Of a stretch of 64,000 nucleotides of DNA, positions 37,867 to 46,252 are shown one piece after another; position 1 is the first letter of the stretch, and the number at the start of each line of letters is the position of its first letter. The notes below the pieces were generated by a model that saw only the letters and a list, made by a program, of their open reading frames with translations, did no database searches and was not told the DNA's origin. The DNA lies in the NCBI GenBank assembly GCA_002239025.1, contig MPNM01000009.1:1-64000 (forward strand), given 5' to 3'. A program made the position numbers and the translations under genes. The DNA comes from Chloroflexi bacterium bin125. Lineage in GTDB: Bacteria; Chloroflexota; Dehalococcoidia; Bin125.

Positions 37867-39033
37867 TCAACCTCCCGCGGCGACAGCGTCGAAGGGATCG
37901 TTGGCGAAACGAGCGCGGATCGGTTCTGCCTGAGAAAACTCCTGGAGCAGGAAGCCGAATGCCGCGTCGACCAGCCAACGGACCGCCGGTACGCAAACGG
38001 CATCGCCGAAACCGCTTTGGGCTTGTCGCCGACCCGCGGCGATGGGGAAATCGTCCGCTCCCTGGAGGCGAGCGTACTCGCGGCCGGTCAGCGGTCGGAT
38101 ACGCGGCCTACCGAGCCGGCAGTCCACCAGGAACTGGACACTGCTACCACCATTGGCAGTGCGGAGACATCCGGCAATGGTGTCGCTTCGAAGCTCTCCC
38201 ACTGTCCTTCCCTGCCTCACCCGGCGGTACATCGTGGCGACACCATCTCGCTTACCAAGCAAGAGCTCGCCAACACGGGCTGCGTGGCGTCCATGCATTC
38301 CATTCAGCAACGTTCGTACCCGATCTTCCGGCCACCAAGACTGATCGTGTTCGGAAACACGGTCGAGCACGTGCACGAGGCGCCGGTTGGACGCGTGAGG
38401 AGGTTCGGGGAGGCCAATCTCAACCAAGGGGAGCTCGCGGTGCGTTGCCTGGAACTTGCGGATGGCTCCAGTTCGCAGACGGGTTATCTCTCCAGTCGGC
38501 GGTAGCGCATGATTGAGCAAGTCCGTGCGGACGGCAACCACAAACAGTCTTGGTCGGCTCTGCGGCGTGAACCACTTTGCGTCCACTACCACAACGTCAA
38601 TGAGGTAGCCAAGTTCGCCGATGCAAACGCACACCTCCTCCAGATCGCGCCCGCCGTGCGACGTGACGAATCCGGTGACGTTTTCCAGCAGCAAGGCCTT
38701 TGGTGGCGTTCCTTCCTTGACCAGTCCAGCGGCAAGCTCAAGAAACGGCCAGACAGCACTCGAATGTTCGCCTGCAAGTCCACGACGATTTCCAGCGAGC
38801 GATAGGTCAATGCACGGGAATGAGGCCGTCAACAGATCAAGATCGGCGGGCAATTCGGAGCGTTTGAGGTTGTTGATGTCGTCGATCAGCAAATGCTCGG
38901 GGCCAAAGCGCTCGGAATACATCCTGGCCTTTTCTGCTGAAATGTCATTCGCGAAGGCGCAGTCCCAGCCAAGCGGCTCAATGGCCTCTCGGATTAACCC
39001 GATCCCTGAGAAGAACTCCGCGAAGCGCGCCAT
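37867..39033 (-). CDS. DNA (cytosine-5-)-methyltransferase
   Basis: 388 residues. C5-methyltransferase motifs in order: I FAEFFSGIGL (4-13), IV SFPCIDLSLAG with the catalytic Cys, VI LLLENVTG, VIII FTPQSRPRLF, a variable target-recognition region, IX RPLTGREYARLQG, X GDAVCVP. Start at ATG 39033 with AGGGGAC upstream; an earlier in-frame ATG at 39066 is possible. First gene of the methyltransferase, Vsr, GIY-YIG run. The target sequence cannot be read from the protein. Confidence 0.92.
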   Translation of the reverse strand: MARFAEFFSGIGLIREAIEPLGWDCAFANDISAEKARMYSERFGPEHLLIDDINNLKRSELPADLDLLTASFPCIDLSLAGNRRGLAGEHSSAVWPFLELAAGLVKEGTPPKALLLENVTGFVTSHGGRDLEEVCVCIGELGYLIDVVVVDAKWFTPQSRPRLFVVAVRTDLLNHALPPTGEITRLRTGAIRKFQATHRELPLVEIGLPEPPHASNRRLVHVLDRVSEHDQSWWPEDRVRTLLNGMHGRHAARVGELLLGKRDGVATMYRRVRQGRTVGELRSDTIAGCLRTANGGSSVQFLVDCRLGRPRIRPLTGREYARLQGADDFPIAAGRRQAQSGFGDAVCVPAVRWLVDAAFGFLLQEFSQAEPIRARFANDPFDAVAAGG

Positions 39034-39129
39034 TATGTCCCCTGTGGCAGATGATAGACGTGACATTGATTAGCACGCCCATTCTAACACCGAGAGATAT
39101 CCTTCCAGTGGATAGAGGAGTCCGACACC

Positions 39130-39954
39130 ATGCGCATCACCTTTTGTGGGACTGGGGCGGGGGCGGCGGTTAACCCGAGACGGGGGGCTTCTTCGATTCA
39201 TCTGTCTCATGGCGATACCCAACTCCTGGTCGATACCGGGCCGGGGTTTATGGAGCGTATGGCTGATTCCGGCCTCGACGCGGACGCGGTCTCCGGTGTG
39301 GTGTTCTCTCATCTGCACTTTGACCATGCGATGGGCGTGGTTGAGCTGTTCTCTCGACTGATCGTGCGACGTGGTGCGCCGGTAACCGTGTTCGGGCCTC
39401 GCGACACTGACTCCTACATCGAAGCCGCGCTGGCCTTTGCGCGGGTCAATGCGACCAGTGACTACACCCGCAACTGGCTGGACGGCGTCTCGGTCGAACT
39501 CACCCGCCCTGGAGACGAGCGAGAGCTGGGCGGGATGCAGGTGCGCTCCGTCGAGGTGCCGCATGCGCCTGCCCTGGAGTGCCTGGCGCGCAGGTTCGAG
39601 GCAGGCGGACGGACGCTGGTCTACTCGGGCGACACGACCTACGCGCCGGACGCGATGGTGCCCCTGTGTGAGGGTGCCGATGTGCTGGTGCATGAGGGGT
39701 ATACCGACCTCGTGTTGGAGCGAATGGCTTCCGGTTTGTCGGAAGCGGGACGGGCCGGATTGTACGCAGGCGTGCGCGGAACCCACTCGACGGCGTTCGA
39801 GGCAGGACAGATCGCCCGCGAGGCCGGAGTCAAAACGCTCGTGCTGACGCACCTGATGCCCGACGAACGCGATGATGAACTGGTCGCAGATGCGCGACGG
39901 GCGTTTGCTGGCACGATCGTTGTGGCCTCGGACGGGCTCTCGCTGGAGGTCTGA
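39130..39954 (+). CDS. Metallo-beta-lactamase fold hydrolase (RNase Z/arylsulfatase-like)
   Basis: 274 residues. HLHFDH motif (about 61-66), VPHAP, SGDTTYAP and HEGYT, and a late THL give the expected two-zinc ligand set. The overall plan resembles tRNase Z-like proteins, but the exosite insertion is not obvious, so tRNA processing is not claimed. ATG at 39130 with GAGGAG about 10 nt upstream. The VOC gene follows after 10 bp and is probably co-transcribed. Confidence 0.85.
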   Translation: MRITFCGTGAGAAVNPRRGASSIHLSHGDTQLLVDTGPGFMERMADSGLDADAVSGVVFSHLHFDHAMGVVELFSRLIVRRGAPVTVFGPRDTDSYIEAALAFARVNATSDYTRNWLDGVSVELTRPGDERELGGMQVRSVEVPHAPALECLARRFEAGGRTLVYSGDTTYAPDAMVPLCEGADVLVHEGYTDLVLERMASGLSEAGRAGLYAGVRGTHSTAFEAGQIAREAGVKTLVLTHLMPDERDDELVADARRAFAGTIVVASDGLSLEV

Positions 39955-39964
39955 GGTAAGCGTG

Positions 39965-40330
39965 ATGGAAGTGCGCGAACTGACAATCATGGTCGGTACA
40001 GACCAGCCAGAGGCGATGACCCGCTTCTACGGTGATGCGCTGGGCCTGGCGCGGGTGGCCAAGTTTCGCGACCCAGTCTTCGTAGCATCAGGCGGATTCA
40101 TCCGCATCCTCGATCACTCCGCGATTACGGGTCCGACGCTGGAACCGGCGCGGATGCAGATCAACCTGTTTGTCGACGATGTGTCGGCCGAGTATGAACG
40201 AGTGATATCCGCCGATCCCAACATCCGGGTGCATCGCGAGCCGGAACGGGAATCGTGGGGCGGGCTGGTGACGACGTTGCTCGATCCGGACGGCAACTTT
40301 GTCCAACTGTTGGAGCTCGTGGCGGAGTAG
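39965..40330 (+). CDS. VOC (glyoxalase/dioxygenase) family protein
   Basis: 121 residues, two beta-alpha-beta-beta-beta units. The pattern includes PEAMTRFYGDALGL near residue 15-28 and LDPDGNFVQLLEL at the C-terminus, typical of vicinal-oxygen-chelate proteins. Metal ligands are incomplete by eye, so function is open (glyoxalase, antibiotic-binding or epimerase-like). ATG at 39965, with a GTG one codon earlier; GAGG lies upstream. Confidence 0.85.
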   Translation: MEVRELTIMVGTDQPEAMTRFYGDALGLARVAKFRDPVFVASGGFIRILDHSAITGPTLEPARMQINLFVDDVSAEYERVISADPNIRVHREPERESWGGLVTTLLDPDGNFVQLLELVAE

Positions 40331-40346
40331 GAAGCACTCGATCCCA

Positions 40347-40443
40347 GTCCCCGCTTCACGCGGGGACCTGCCCCTTCCCCGCACGGGAAATCGCCAGCAG
40401 ATAGGCCGCGCCGCCCGAGCGGGTCCCCGCGTGAAGCGGGGAC
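40347..40443. repeat. Family B composite: two facing palindromes
   Basis: Two copies of the B palindrome in inverted orientation (40347-40367 with TTCAC loop, 40423-40443 with GTGAA loop), about 55 bp apart. The flanks also mirror (CCCAG.. / ..CTGGG). It lies between the VOC and SRPBCC genes. Confidence 0.85.
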
Positions 40444-40512
40444 TGGGAATCTGGTCTCAAAAGGGTCATACAAGGCTTGAGTCGGTCAGAATGGCTGCAT
40501 TGGAGTTCAACG

Positions 40513-40944
40513 ATGGCACGAACGATTTCAGTCACGGAGACGATCAACCGACCTCCCGAGCACGTCTGGGAAGTGCTCACCGACTGGCCCGGCGCCGTTC
40601 GATGGATGAATGGCATCGAGTCGATGTCGATCGACGGTGAGACGGCTGAGGGCGCTCGTGTCCGGTTCTTCACGCGCGGTCAGGAACGTGACTCACTGAT
40701 TACCCATTGCGAGCCAGGTCGGTCGATCACCCTGCGTTCCCAACAAGGCGGTGTGAGTGCCGACTACACGTATTCGATTGAACCTGCGGGGCAGTCCAGC
40801 AGCCGCGTCAGCCTTGAGGCGGAGTGTCACTTCAGCGGGTTCCTGTTTCGGCTGCTGGGACCGTTGATCGGGATTGCGATTCGCCGGACGGACGGCGGGC
40901 AGATTGCGGCGCTGAAGCGGGTGATTGAGGATGACGAGTCGTAG
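40513..40944 (+). CDS. SRPBCC (polyketide cyclase/START-like) protein
   Basis: 143 residues starting at the ATG at 40513 (MARTISVTE). The first segment INRPPEHVWEVLTDWPGAVRWM (about 9-30) and the C-terminal long helix (RRTDGGQIAALKRVIE) are typical of the SRPBCC hydrophobic-cavity fold. It probably binds a lipid or aromatic ligand. No catalytic residues are assignable. Confidence 0.82.
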   Translation: MARTISVTETINRPPEHVWEVLTDWPGAVRWMNGIESMSIDGETAEGARVRFFTRGQERDSLITHCEPGRSITLRSQQGGVSADYTYSIEPAGQSSSRVSLEAECHFSGFLFRLLGPLIGIAIRRTDGGQIAALKRVIEDDES

Positions 40945-41029
40945 GGGCGCTTACGGCGGTTGTCGGGTGGCGTCGCGGGTCGAGCAGACAGGCATAGCGA
41001 GGTACCCCACGCCCCGCCCTTATCGGGGA

Positions 41030-41110
41030 TAGCTCGCTGATTCGTGCTTAGACGTCGGTGCTGGATGCGGCGAGATTGCCGCGTCGGAGCGCGGCAATGA
41101 CGGAAGGCGT
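41030..41110. repeat. Family C repeat
   Basis: Core palindrome ATTGCCGCG-TCGGAG-CGCGGCAAT at 41075-41098, preceded by a conserved left part including GACGTCGGTGCTGGATGC. The same roughly 70-bp element occurs at 53408-53480 and, reversed, at 47130-47192. Confidence 0.85.
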
Positions 41111-41136
41111 GCTTCCGCAGGGGGGCGTATAGATCG

Positions 41137-41970
41137 CTAGCGAATGTAGGCCGGGGCGTCGTCGGTGTCGGCGGCGATCAGGGCCATGTCTTCGGCGTCG
41201 AGATCGTCGAGTTCTCCCTGGCGGTAGGCGTCGTAGAGATTGAACAGTTCGTTCTTGTGCGGACGCTTGCGGCCAATTGGGCATTCTTCCCAGGCCTCGT
41301 AGTCCTCATCGCAGTAGCCGAGGCGGCGTTCACCGCACTTGGGCTGCAACTGACGCCCTAACTCGGGCGCGACTCTGACCACTTCGGCCCGCATCAGCGA
41401 GACGACCTTGCGGAACTCCCACTGGGCGCGGGTGCAGAGTCGCAGATCGGAGATGTGGAGCAATGAGGCGAAGTTGACGGTGATTTTGAAGTTGGTGTTG
41501 GTCGCGTTGGGCAGCAGGAATCGGGCGTCCTCAGCCGGGATGCCAGCTTCGACCATCTTCTCGTAGAGCGCACCCGCCTGGGCGAAGAGCGCTGCCATGT
41601 CATCTTCGAGTCCGGCCCGCTCAACGGTCTTGGGCACGGTGTAGGGAAACTCGCCGCCGGGGAAGGTGACATAGCGCTGGCTCTGCTGCTCGAAGCTGAT
41701 TCCGATGCGGTGGCGCACGAACTGGTGCGAGAACGCACGAGAGACGCCGGAGATGCCGAACTCGAAATGGACCTGCTCAAGCGGCGACATGTGGCCGGTC
41801 AGCAGCCGCGCCTCGACGAAGTCGAGCATCTTTTCTGGTGCGATGCGCTCGTCGTCGATCCGGTCGAGCACCTGCTGCGGCGTCAGCGCCGAGTAGCAGA
41901 CCCGGTACGCCATGTAGAGGGCCCGGATTGGGTCCTTCGTATGGTCAATCAGCTTGACAGAAATCGCCAT
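41137..41970 (-). CDS. thyX: Flavin-dependent thymidylate synthase
   Basis: 277 residues. Makes dTMP from dUMP with FAD and methylene-tetrahydrofolate. The ThyX motif begins at Arg86-His87-Arg88 (RHRIGISFEQQSQRY); eight residues separate RHR from the Ser, against seven in the classic RHRX7S pattern. The EDARFLLPNATNT substrate segment and the NFASLLHISDLR region are present. The C-terminal part carries four cysteines (CGERRLGYC, EEC). ATG at 41970. No thyA is seen in the window. Confidence 0.93.
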   Translation of the reverse strand: MAISVKLIDHTKDPIRALYMAYRVCYSALTPQQVLDRIDDERIAPEKMLDFVEARLLTGHMSPLEQVHFEFGISGVSRAFSHQFVRHRIGISFEQQSQRYVTFPGGEFPYTVPKTVERAGLEDDMAALFAQAGALYEKMVEAGIPAEDARFLLPNATNTNFKITVNFASLLHISDLRLCTRAQWEFRKVVSLMRAEVVRVAPELGRQLQPKCGERRLGYCDEDYEAWEECPIGRKRPHKNELFNLYDAYRQGELDDLDAEDMALIAADTDDAPAYIR

Positions 41971-42038
41971 TTGAACAGGCTATGACAATCGATTCGTTGA
42001 GGAGTCGTTTCTTATGTCTTGTTGTGTAGCGAGCGACT

Positions 42039-42356
42039 TCAAGCGACGTATCGCGCAGTGCTCCACGCCTTCCAGCCGCGTTTGCGCCAGATACGCAGGG
42101 CGTAGCGGGCGTTGTAGAGCGGGCGCAGCGCCAGGGTCGAGTCCAATGCCTCCCCGATCTCGATGTCCCCGTAGTACTTCCACCAACCGTTGATCTGAAA
42201 CAGGCCGTAGCTGCCGCCGGAGGGATCCTTCTTGTTGATCGCCCGCGGATTCCAGCGACTCTCCAGATATGCGATTTCCAATGCCCGATTCAGCTCTCGT
42301 TCCGGCCAACCGGCGGCACGCAGGACTTCACGGAGACGCGGCTCAGCAATCTTCAT
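42039..42356 (-). CDS. Lysozyme-like/transglycosylase-fold protein
   Basis: 105 residues. YLESRWNPRAINKKDPS followed by GSYGLFQINGWW matches the start of the soluble lytic transglycosylase fold, with Glu in YLESRW as the likely catalytic residue. The later NARYALRIWRKRGWKAWS fits the end of such a domain. There is no signal peptide, which is odd for a wall enzyme. ATG at 42356. Confidence 0.7.
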   Translation of the reverse strand: MKIAEPRLREVLRAAGWPERELNRALEIAYLESRWNPRAINKKDPSGGSYGLFQINGWWKYYGDIEIGEALDSTLALRPLYNARYALRIWRKRGWKAWSTARYVA

Positions 42357-42398
42357 AGTTTGCGTACGGCATTCGAGGCTGGCGAGGCAGGCGAGCGG

Positions 42399-42824
42399 CT
42401 AGGCGAACGACGTCTCAATCGATGAGGAGGCGTCGAAGAAGTCCTGCAGTGTCTGGTTGAAGCGGTAGAAGAGGTCGCGACGGTTGTAGTCGTCGCCCTT
42501 GGCCAGTTCCTCGGGACTCTCCAGGTCGATCGTGTTGAGCGTGTGATGCAGATCGGCGTGGCCGTTGGTCTGGATGTTCTCGATCATCTCCTGCCAGCGC
42601 TCGGTCGGCATGACGAGCGTGAAGTCGAGGTCCTCGGCGTCGGCCGACTTCGAGATGTCGGCGATTTCCGGAATCTCGTAGCCGTCGAAGACGAGCTTGA
42701 TCGTGGTCTCGCCGACATTGACGCCCATGGCGCAATCCATCATCCCGAAGTCGCGCCAGTGCGGGTCGTCAGCCACGGTGTCGCGAAGCGCTTCAAACCA
42801 CTCAACGGATGGGAACTGCGGCAT
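42399..42824 (-). CDS. SCP2-like sterol-carrier-fold protein (tentative)
   Basis: 141 residues, acidic, no membrane segments. A central pattern of VNVGETTIKLVFDGYE ... DFTLVMPTERWQEMI followed by a helix loosely matches SCP-2 sterol-transfer folds, which bind acyl chains. The match is by pattern only. ATG at 42824. It stands alone between the lysozyme-like and CbiB-like genes. Confidence 0.55.
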   Translation of the reverse strand: MPQFPSVEWFEALRDTVADDPHWRDFGMMDCAMGVNVGETTIKLVFDGYEIPEIADISKSADAEDLDFTLVMPTERWQEMIENIQTNGHADLHHTLNTIDLESPEELAKGDDYNRRDLFYRFNQTLQDFFDASSSIETSFA

Positions 42825-42942
42825 GATGGTCTCCGGTTGGTCAACTAGGTCATGTTGGTCTGTTCGTCGCTGATCTTAGCAACAGCGCCCATATGAGGGC
42901 GCACGTCGCGCTCGACGGGCCCAGTGCGCCCTGTAGGCAGCG

Positions 42943-43869
42943 TTACTCGCTCCACTCCGAGTCGTCCGACGAACGCACCGGACGGAAGAGATCGCCGAGG
43001 GCGACGACTCCGGCAGCGGTCAGGGCGAGCAGACCCATGGACTTGAGATGCATCCGGCGAGCGCGGCTGAGATCGTCGATGTCGGGCGCCGGGCGTTGCC
43101 AGCCGACTGCTCGGCCATTCCATGATGTGCGTCGATCCAGCGCCACTGACATAGCCGTGACCGGAATCGGCGTCTCCGAGCCGAGCGCCAACTCTTCCAG
43201 TTCCGGCGGCTGCAGATCGGACCGTCCACGCGCCGCCAGGGTCGCGGCAGCCGCGATGGCGTCGCGGACGCGACGGACGGAGACCAGCCGGCGTCCCGGA
43301 TCGAGCATGGCGGTCAATGGACCCTCGGAACCGGGTCCGGCCATCGGTCCGCCCAACGACTCGACGGCGGCATAGGCGACCGCGCCGGAGAGATCGAACG
43401 CGGCGTAGGCGGCCCAGGGGCCGACGACGCTTTCGGACGGCGCGTTGGCCAGGCGGCCGATTTCCGCTTCGATGCGTTCGCTGTCGAGCGCGGCGATCGG
43501 CCGGCCATCGTCGTCCAATGGCGCGTCGGCCAACTGTCGTTGCACTGTTCCCGATGTACGCAGACCTCGCCAGGCATCGAATGTCGCCGCCAGGATGATG
43601 GCCTGGATCAGGATCGATGCGGCTCGTCCGCTGCCACCTGGACGAGATCGTTCAATCAGCGCTGCCGCTCGGATTGAAGCGGCCGAGGCGGCGAACGGTG
43701 CAAAGACGCGCAGCCGCGGAGGCAAGGATTCGAGGTAGCGGCTCCTCGACATCGCCCAGGCCAGCCAGGTCGGCCGACCATCGGGCGGCGGGCCGAGCAG
43801 GTACTGCAGCGCGGCCTGCAGGATCAGCGCCAGGGCGAAGACGGAGAGTCGGTCGGCTGTGCGTCGCAT
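42943..43869 (-). CDS. Divergent CbiB/CobD-like membrane protein
   Basis: 308 residues, close to the usual 310-320 of adenosylcobinamide-phosphate synthase. Matching landmarks are a membrane start with LLGPPPDGRP (like the LLGDP..HP of CbiB), a SILIQAIILAATFDAWRGL helix, a GRPIAALDSERIEAEI segment and SESVVGPWAAYAAFDLSGAVAYAAVES (like the SDGVVAPLF..aYravNtlD block). Several residues conserved in active CbiB (the Glu-Asn and the NTLD acid) are missing, so cobalamin synthesis is doubtful. No other cob gene is nearby. Start is ATG at 43869. Confidence 0.5.
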   Translation of the reverse strand: MRRTADRLSVFALALILQAALQYLLGPPPDGRPTWLAWAMSRSRYLESLPPRLRVFAPFAASAASIRAAALIERSRPGGSGRAASILIQAIILAATFDAWRGLRTSGTVQRQLADAPLDDDGRPIAALDSERIEAEIGRLANAPSESVVGPWAAYAAFDLSGAVAYAAVESLGGPMAGPGSEGPLTAMLDPGRRLVSVRRVRDAIAAAATLAARGRSDLQPPELEELALGSETPIPVTAMSVALDRRTSWNGRAVGWQRPAPDIDDLSRARRMHLKSMGLLALTAAGVVALGDLFRPVRSSDDSEWSE

Positions 43870-44004
43870 TGAGCTTTGAGCATATCTCTCAGTCTGCCCG
43901 GCTCGTACATGTGTCGTAGAACACACTTTGGGCGAGGCGAAGGTAGATTTCGAGAGGTGCTCTTCCACGAACGCCCGCGATTTCCGATCGAGTTCGTGAA
44001 AAAG

Positions 44005-44034
44005 TTGACAAGCGAGGTTTCACAGGCGCATAAT
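44005..44034 (+). promoter_or_regulatory. Probable sigma-70-type promoter
   Basis: TTGACA at 44005-44010, an 18-nt spacer and CATAAT at 44029-44034. It points at the zinc-ribbon gene 87 bp downstream. This is one of the two clearest housekeeping promoters I can see in the window. Confidence 0.6.
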
Positions 44035-44120
44035 GTGCATCGTTTCACAAACTCCCGTACGTGCGGATATTCACAAGCGAAATCCGCCGTCCAGGTTGAG
44101 TCAGAAAGCGAGTTGGACCG

Positions 44121-44330
44121 ATGCCCGTTACTCCTCCGTCGAAATGCCCGCGCTGCTCAGGCATGATGCTCGTCGAATCCGATGCGCATAGCGTCTATTC
44201 CAGTTGCCTGTCTTGCGGGTACGTCTACGAGAGCAGCATCATCTCGGTCTTCGAGCTCGAGCGCGAGCAGGCCGTCGAGGAAGGCCGCCAGCGCCGCCGC
44301 CAGCCGTCGCACGGCAAGCTTCGCCTGTAG
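44121..44330 (+). CDS. Small zinc-ribbon protein
   Basis: 69 residues. Two Cys pairs, CPRC (about 9-12) and CLSC (about 29-32), form a zinc ribbon in the first half. The second half is helical and Arg-rich with a cluster EEGRQRRRQ, suggesting nucleic-acid contact. ATG at 44121, downstream of a good promoter. No specific family. Confidence 0.65.
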   Translation: MPVTPPSKCPRCSGMMLVESDAHSVYSSCLSCGYVYESSIISVFELEREQAVEEGRQRRRQPSHGKLRL

Positions 44331-44497
44331 GCAAAACACCAGCCAACTGGCCCCAACCGATCCCCTTCCGGCGCGCGGCACGCAGTACCCATAGCTGCCA
44401 TCGCAGTATGCTGCCGCGCTGACCCCGCGCTAGCCTGAGGCAAGTGTGTGCCCCATTCCCTGAGGGGCGGGCAGCGCGCTGAGCGAGGATCGGTCGC

Positions 44498-44923
44498 GTG
44501 GAGATTCGCGAGTATCACAAGGCGACGCGCTGCGCCCATCGCGGACGCCTCCGCCGCTGCCGCGAACCGCTACTCGGTCAATGTCAATACTGCGCCAGGG
44601 GATTTTGCGCCCGCCACGGACGCATCCAAGACGACGGTCAAGAAATTTGCATCACCGATCGTTGCGAGCGGCTCCGCGTCGATGTCGAGCAACACCTGAT
44701 CTTCAAAGCCGCGGCGAAAGCATTCAATCAAGAACAGCGCTGCGGCCAGCCTGATTGTCCCCTGCCCCACTCCCTGATTTGCGACCGCTGCAGTTGTCGT
44801 TACTGCGAGGATCACTTGCGTCAGGTGATCATGACCCGTCCCCGGGGCGGGGAACTGATGACCGAGGCAGTGGCGATGTGCGACCACTGTCGCGCGCGGC
44901 TACCGCTCTGGAGCGAGGAATGA
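44498..44923 (+). CDS. Cys/His-rich protein with two AN1-like zinc motifs
   Basis: 141 residues. Two matching CX2CX4CX2H motifs: Cys29-Cys32-Cys37-His40 and Cys95-Cys98-Cys103-His106, with more Cys between (51, 56, 82, 87). The spacing is like AN1/B-box-type zinc fingers, common in eukaryotes and archaea and sparse in bacteria. Function unknown. GTG start at 44498 with GAGCGAGGA upstream. The 3' end overlaps the convergent Nudix gene by 24 bp. Confidence 0.65.
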   Translation: MEIREYHKATRCAHRGRLRRCREPLLGQCQYCARGFCARHGRIQDDGQEICITDRCERLRVDVEQHLIFKAAAKAFNQEQRCGQPDCPLPHSLICDRCSCRYCEDHLRQVIMTRPRGGELMTEAVAMCDHCRARLPLWSEE

Positions 44924-45382
44924 CTGCAGGATCTCGGCGTCGTGCGCAAAAACCGGCCGGGGAAGCCGATCAGGTGGGGCCATCGGGATCCAGGCCGCGG
45001 CGAGCGCTTCGGGTCCTGGTCTCAGCGATCCGCCGGAGACGACGGCGCGATAGGCGATCACGACGACCTGCTCGCCGGTGGTGGACCAGACACCAAGCAG
45101 CTCGCCGATTTCGACTTCGATTCCCGTCTCCTCACGAACTTCCCGCGCTGCGGCGTCCTCGACCCGCTCGCCGGCGTCAACGAACCCCGATGGCCAGCTC
45201 CAGCGGAACATCGCGGGTTCGTGGTTGCGGCGGATGTAGAGCAATCGCCCCTGCTGATCGGTTGCCAGGACCACGGCGGCGACCTTGGGATCGCGGTAGT
45301 TGATCCAGTCGCAGGACGCGCAGCCCTCTGCCGACTCCAACGGAGTGGCGCATTGCGGGCAGAATCGCGGGGGCGGCGACAT
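44900..45382 (-). CDS. Nudix hydrolase with N-terminal zinc ribbon
   Basis: 160 residues. An N-terminal zinc ribbon (CPQC ... CASC, about 8-24) precedes a complete Nudix box GFVDAGERVEDAAAREVREETGIEV (GX5EX7REUXEEXGU). The arrangement is NudC/ADP-ribose-pyrophosphatase-like; it would cleave a nucleoside diphosphate linked to another group. ATG at 45382. Confidence 0.88.
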   Translation of the reverse strand: MSPPPRFCPQCATPLESAEGCASCDWINYRDPKVAAVVLATDQQGRLLYIRRNHEPAMFRWSWPSGFVDAGERVEDAAAREVREETGIEVEIGELLGVWSTTGEQVVVIAYRAVVSGGSLRPGPEALAAAWIPMAPPDRLPRPVFAHDAEILQSFLAPER

Positions 45383-45418
45383 CGCGTCGTGCCGACCGGA
45401 TCGGTCCGGAGCCTACGG

Positions 45419-46171
45419 CTAGAAGACCGGCAGCGAGACTCGCTCGAAATGCTCGTAGTAGCGGCCGTCGGCCGAGCTCCAGCGCTTTTCGACGTTGGCG
45501 ATGAAGTCCTCGCCGCGGTCGCCGAACTGCGACACGTGTCGAGTCAGGGCGCGAATCTTGGTCTGGATCACATCGGTGATGTCGATGTCGTAGTTGGCCT
45601 GCTGGCTGCCCCAGATGAACAGCTCGGCCACCTTATGACACTCGAGCCCCTCTTCAAGATGCTCCGGGTAGTTCAGGCGGTCGCGGGCCGTGGGGTAGAC
45701 CGCATCGACGGTCATTTCACCGGTGCAACGGTGGTCGCGGTGATTGATGAAGCCTCGCCACTCCGAGAGCGGGTCGGACGGGTCGGCCTCGAGCGCTCGG
45801 CGATGGATGACATCCATTGAGTGCGTGAATACCGCGTGCGGCTGGAACTTGCGGATCGCCTTGACGATGCCGCCCAGGTACTCGCGCGTGTACTCAAGCT
45901 CGCCGTCTTCGCCACCGAGGAATGTGCAATCGACGACACCAAGTTCTTCGGCGGCGTTGCGCTGCTCGACTTCGCGCATCGGAACGAGGCGCTCGGAGGT
46001 CATCTCCGGATCAGCCGTGCCCTTGGCGCCGTTGGTCACGACCAGATAGTGCATCTCCCAACCGAGGGTGGTCCACAACGCGGCGGTTCCGCCTGCACCG
46101 AAGTCGGGATCGTCAGGATGGGCAGCGACCACCAGGCCGACCTTGTTGTCGGTTTCGGGAGGCATGTTCAT
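45419..46171 (-). CDS. PIG-L/LmbE-family deacetylase
   Basis: 250 residues. AHPDDPDFGAGG (about 17-28) supplies the zinc His-Asp-Asp set, and NHRDHRC (about 142-148) supplies the further His. Relatives deacetylate GlcNAc-inositol or GlcNAc-malate in mycothiol or bacillithiol synthesis, or other GlcNAc derivatives. A DinB-like protein of the thiol-transferase superfamily occurs at 17.8 kb, a weak hint at a low-molecular-weight thiol. Start at ATG 46171 or 46165. It is divergent from lexA. Confidence 0.87.
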   Translation of the reverse strand: MNMPPETDNKVGLVVAAHPDDPDFGAGGTAALWTTLGWEMHYLVVTNGAKGTADPEMTSERLVPMREVEQRNAAEELGVVDCTFLGGEDGELEYTREYLGGIVKAIRKFQPHAVFTHSMDVIHRRALEADPSDPLSEWRGFINHRDHRCTGEMTVDAVYPTARDRLNYPEHLEEGLECHKVAELFIWGSQQANYDIDITDVIQTKIRALTRHVSQFGDRGEDFIANVEKRWSSADGRYYEHFERVSLPVF

Positions 46172-46209
46172 TGGGCTGGTCTTTCAGAACGGAGCTGTAG
46201 TGCAGGGGG

Positions 46210-46238
46210 TTGACAGGACAAGCGTATACGCGCAGAAT
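46210..46238 (+). promoter_or_regulatory. Probable lexA promoter
   Basis: TTGACA at 46210-46215, a 17-nt spacer and CAGAAT at 46233-46238. The predicted start of transcription is near 46245, just before the SOS box. Confidence 0.55.
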
Positions 46239-46252
46239 GAACAGGAACACGC

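Noticed and set aside
40347-40443. CRISPR-like direct repeats
   Set aside because: The units are inverted palindromes in pairs, not regularly spaced direct repeats, and there is no cas gene.
43870-44120. Cobalamin riboswitch upstream of the CbiB-like gene
   Set aside because: I looked for the B12-box and found none on the minus strand; the space instead has a plus-strand promoter.
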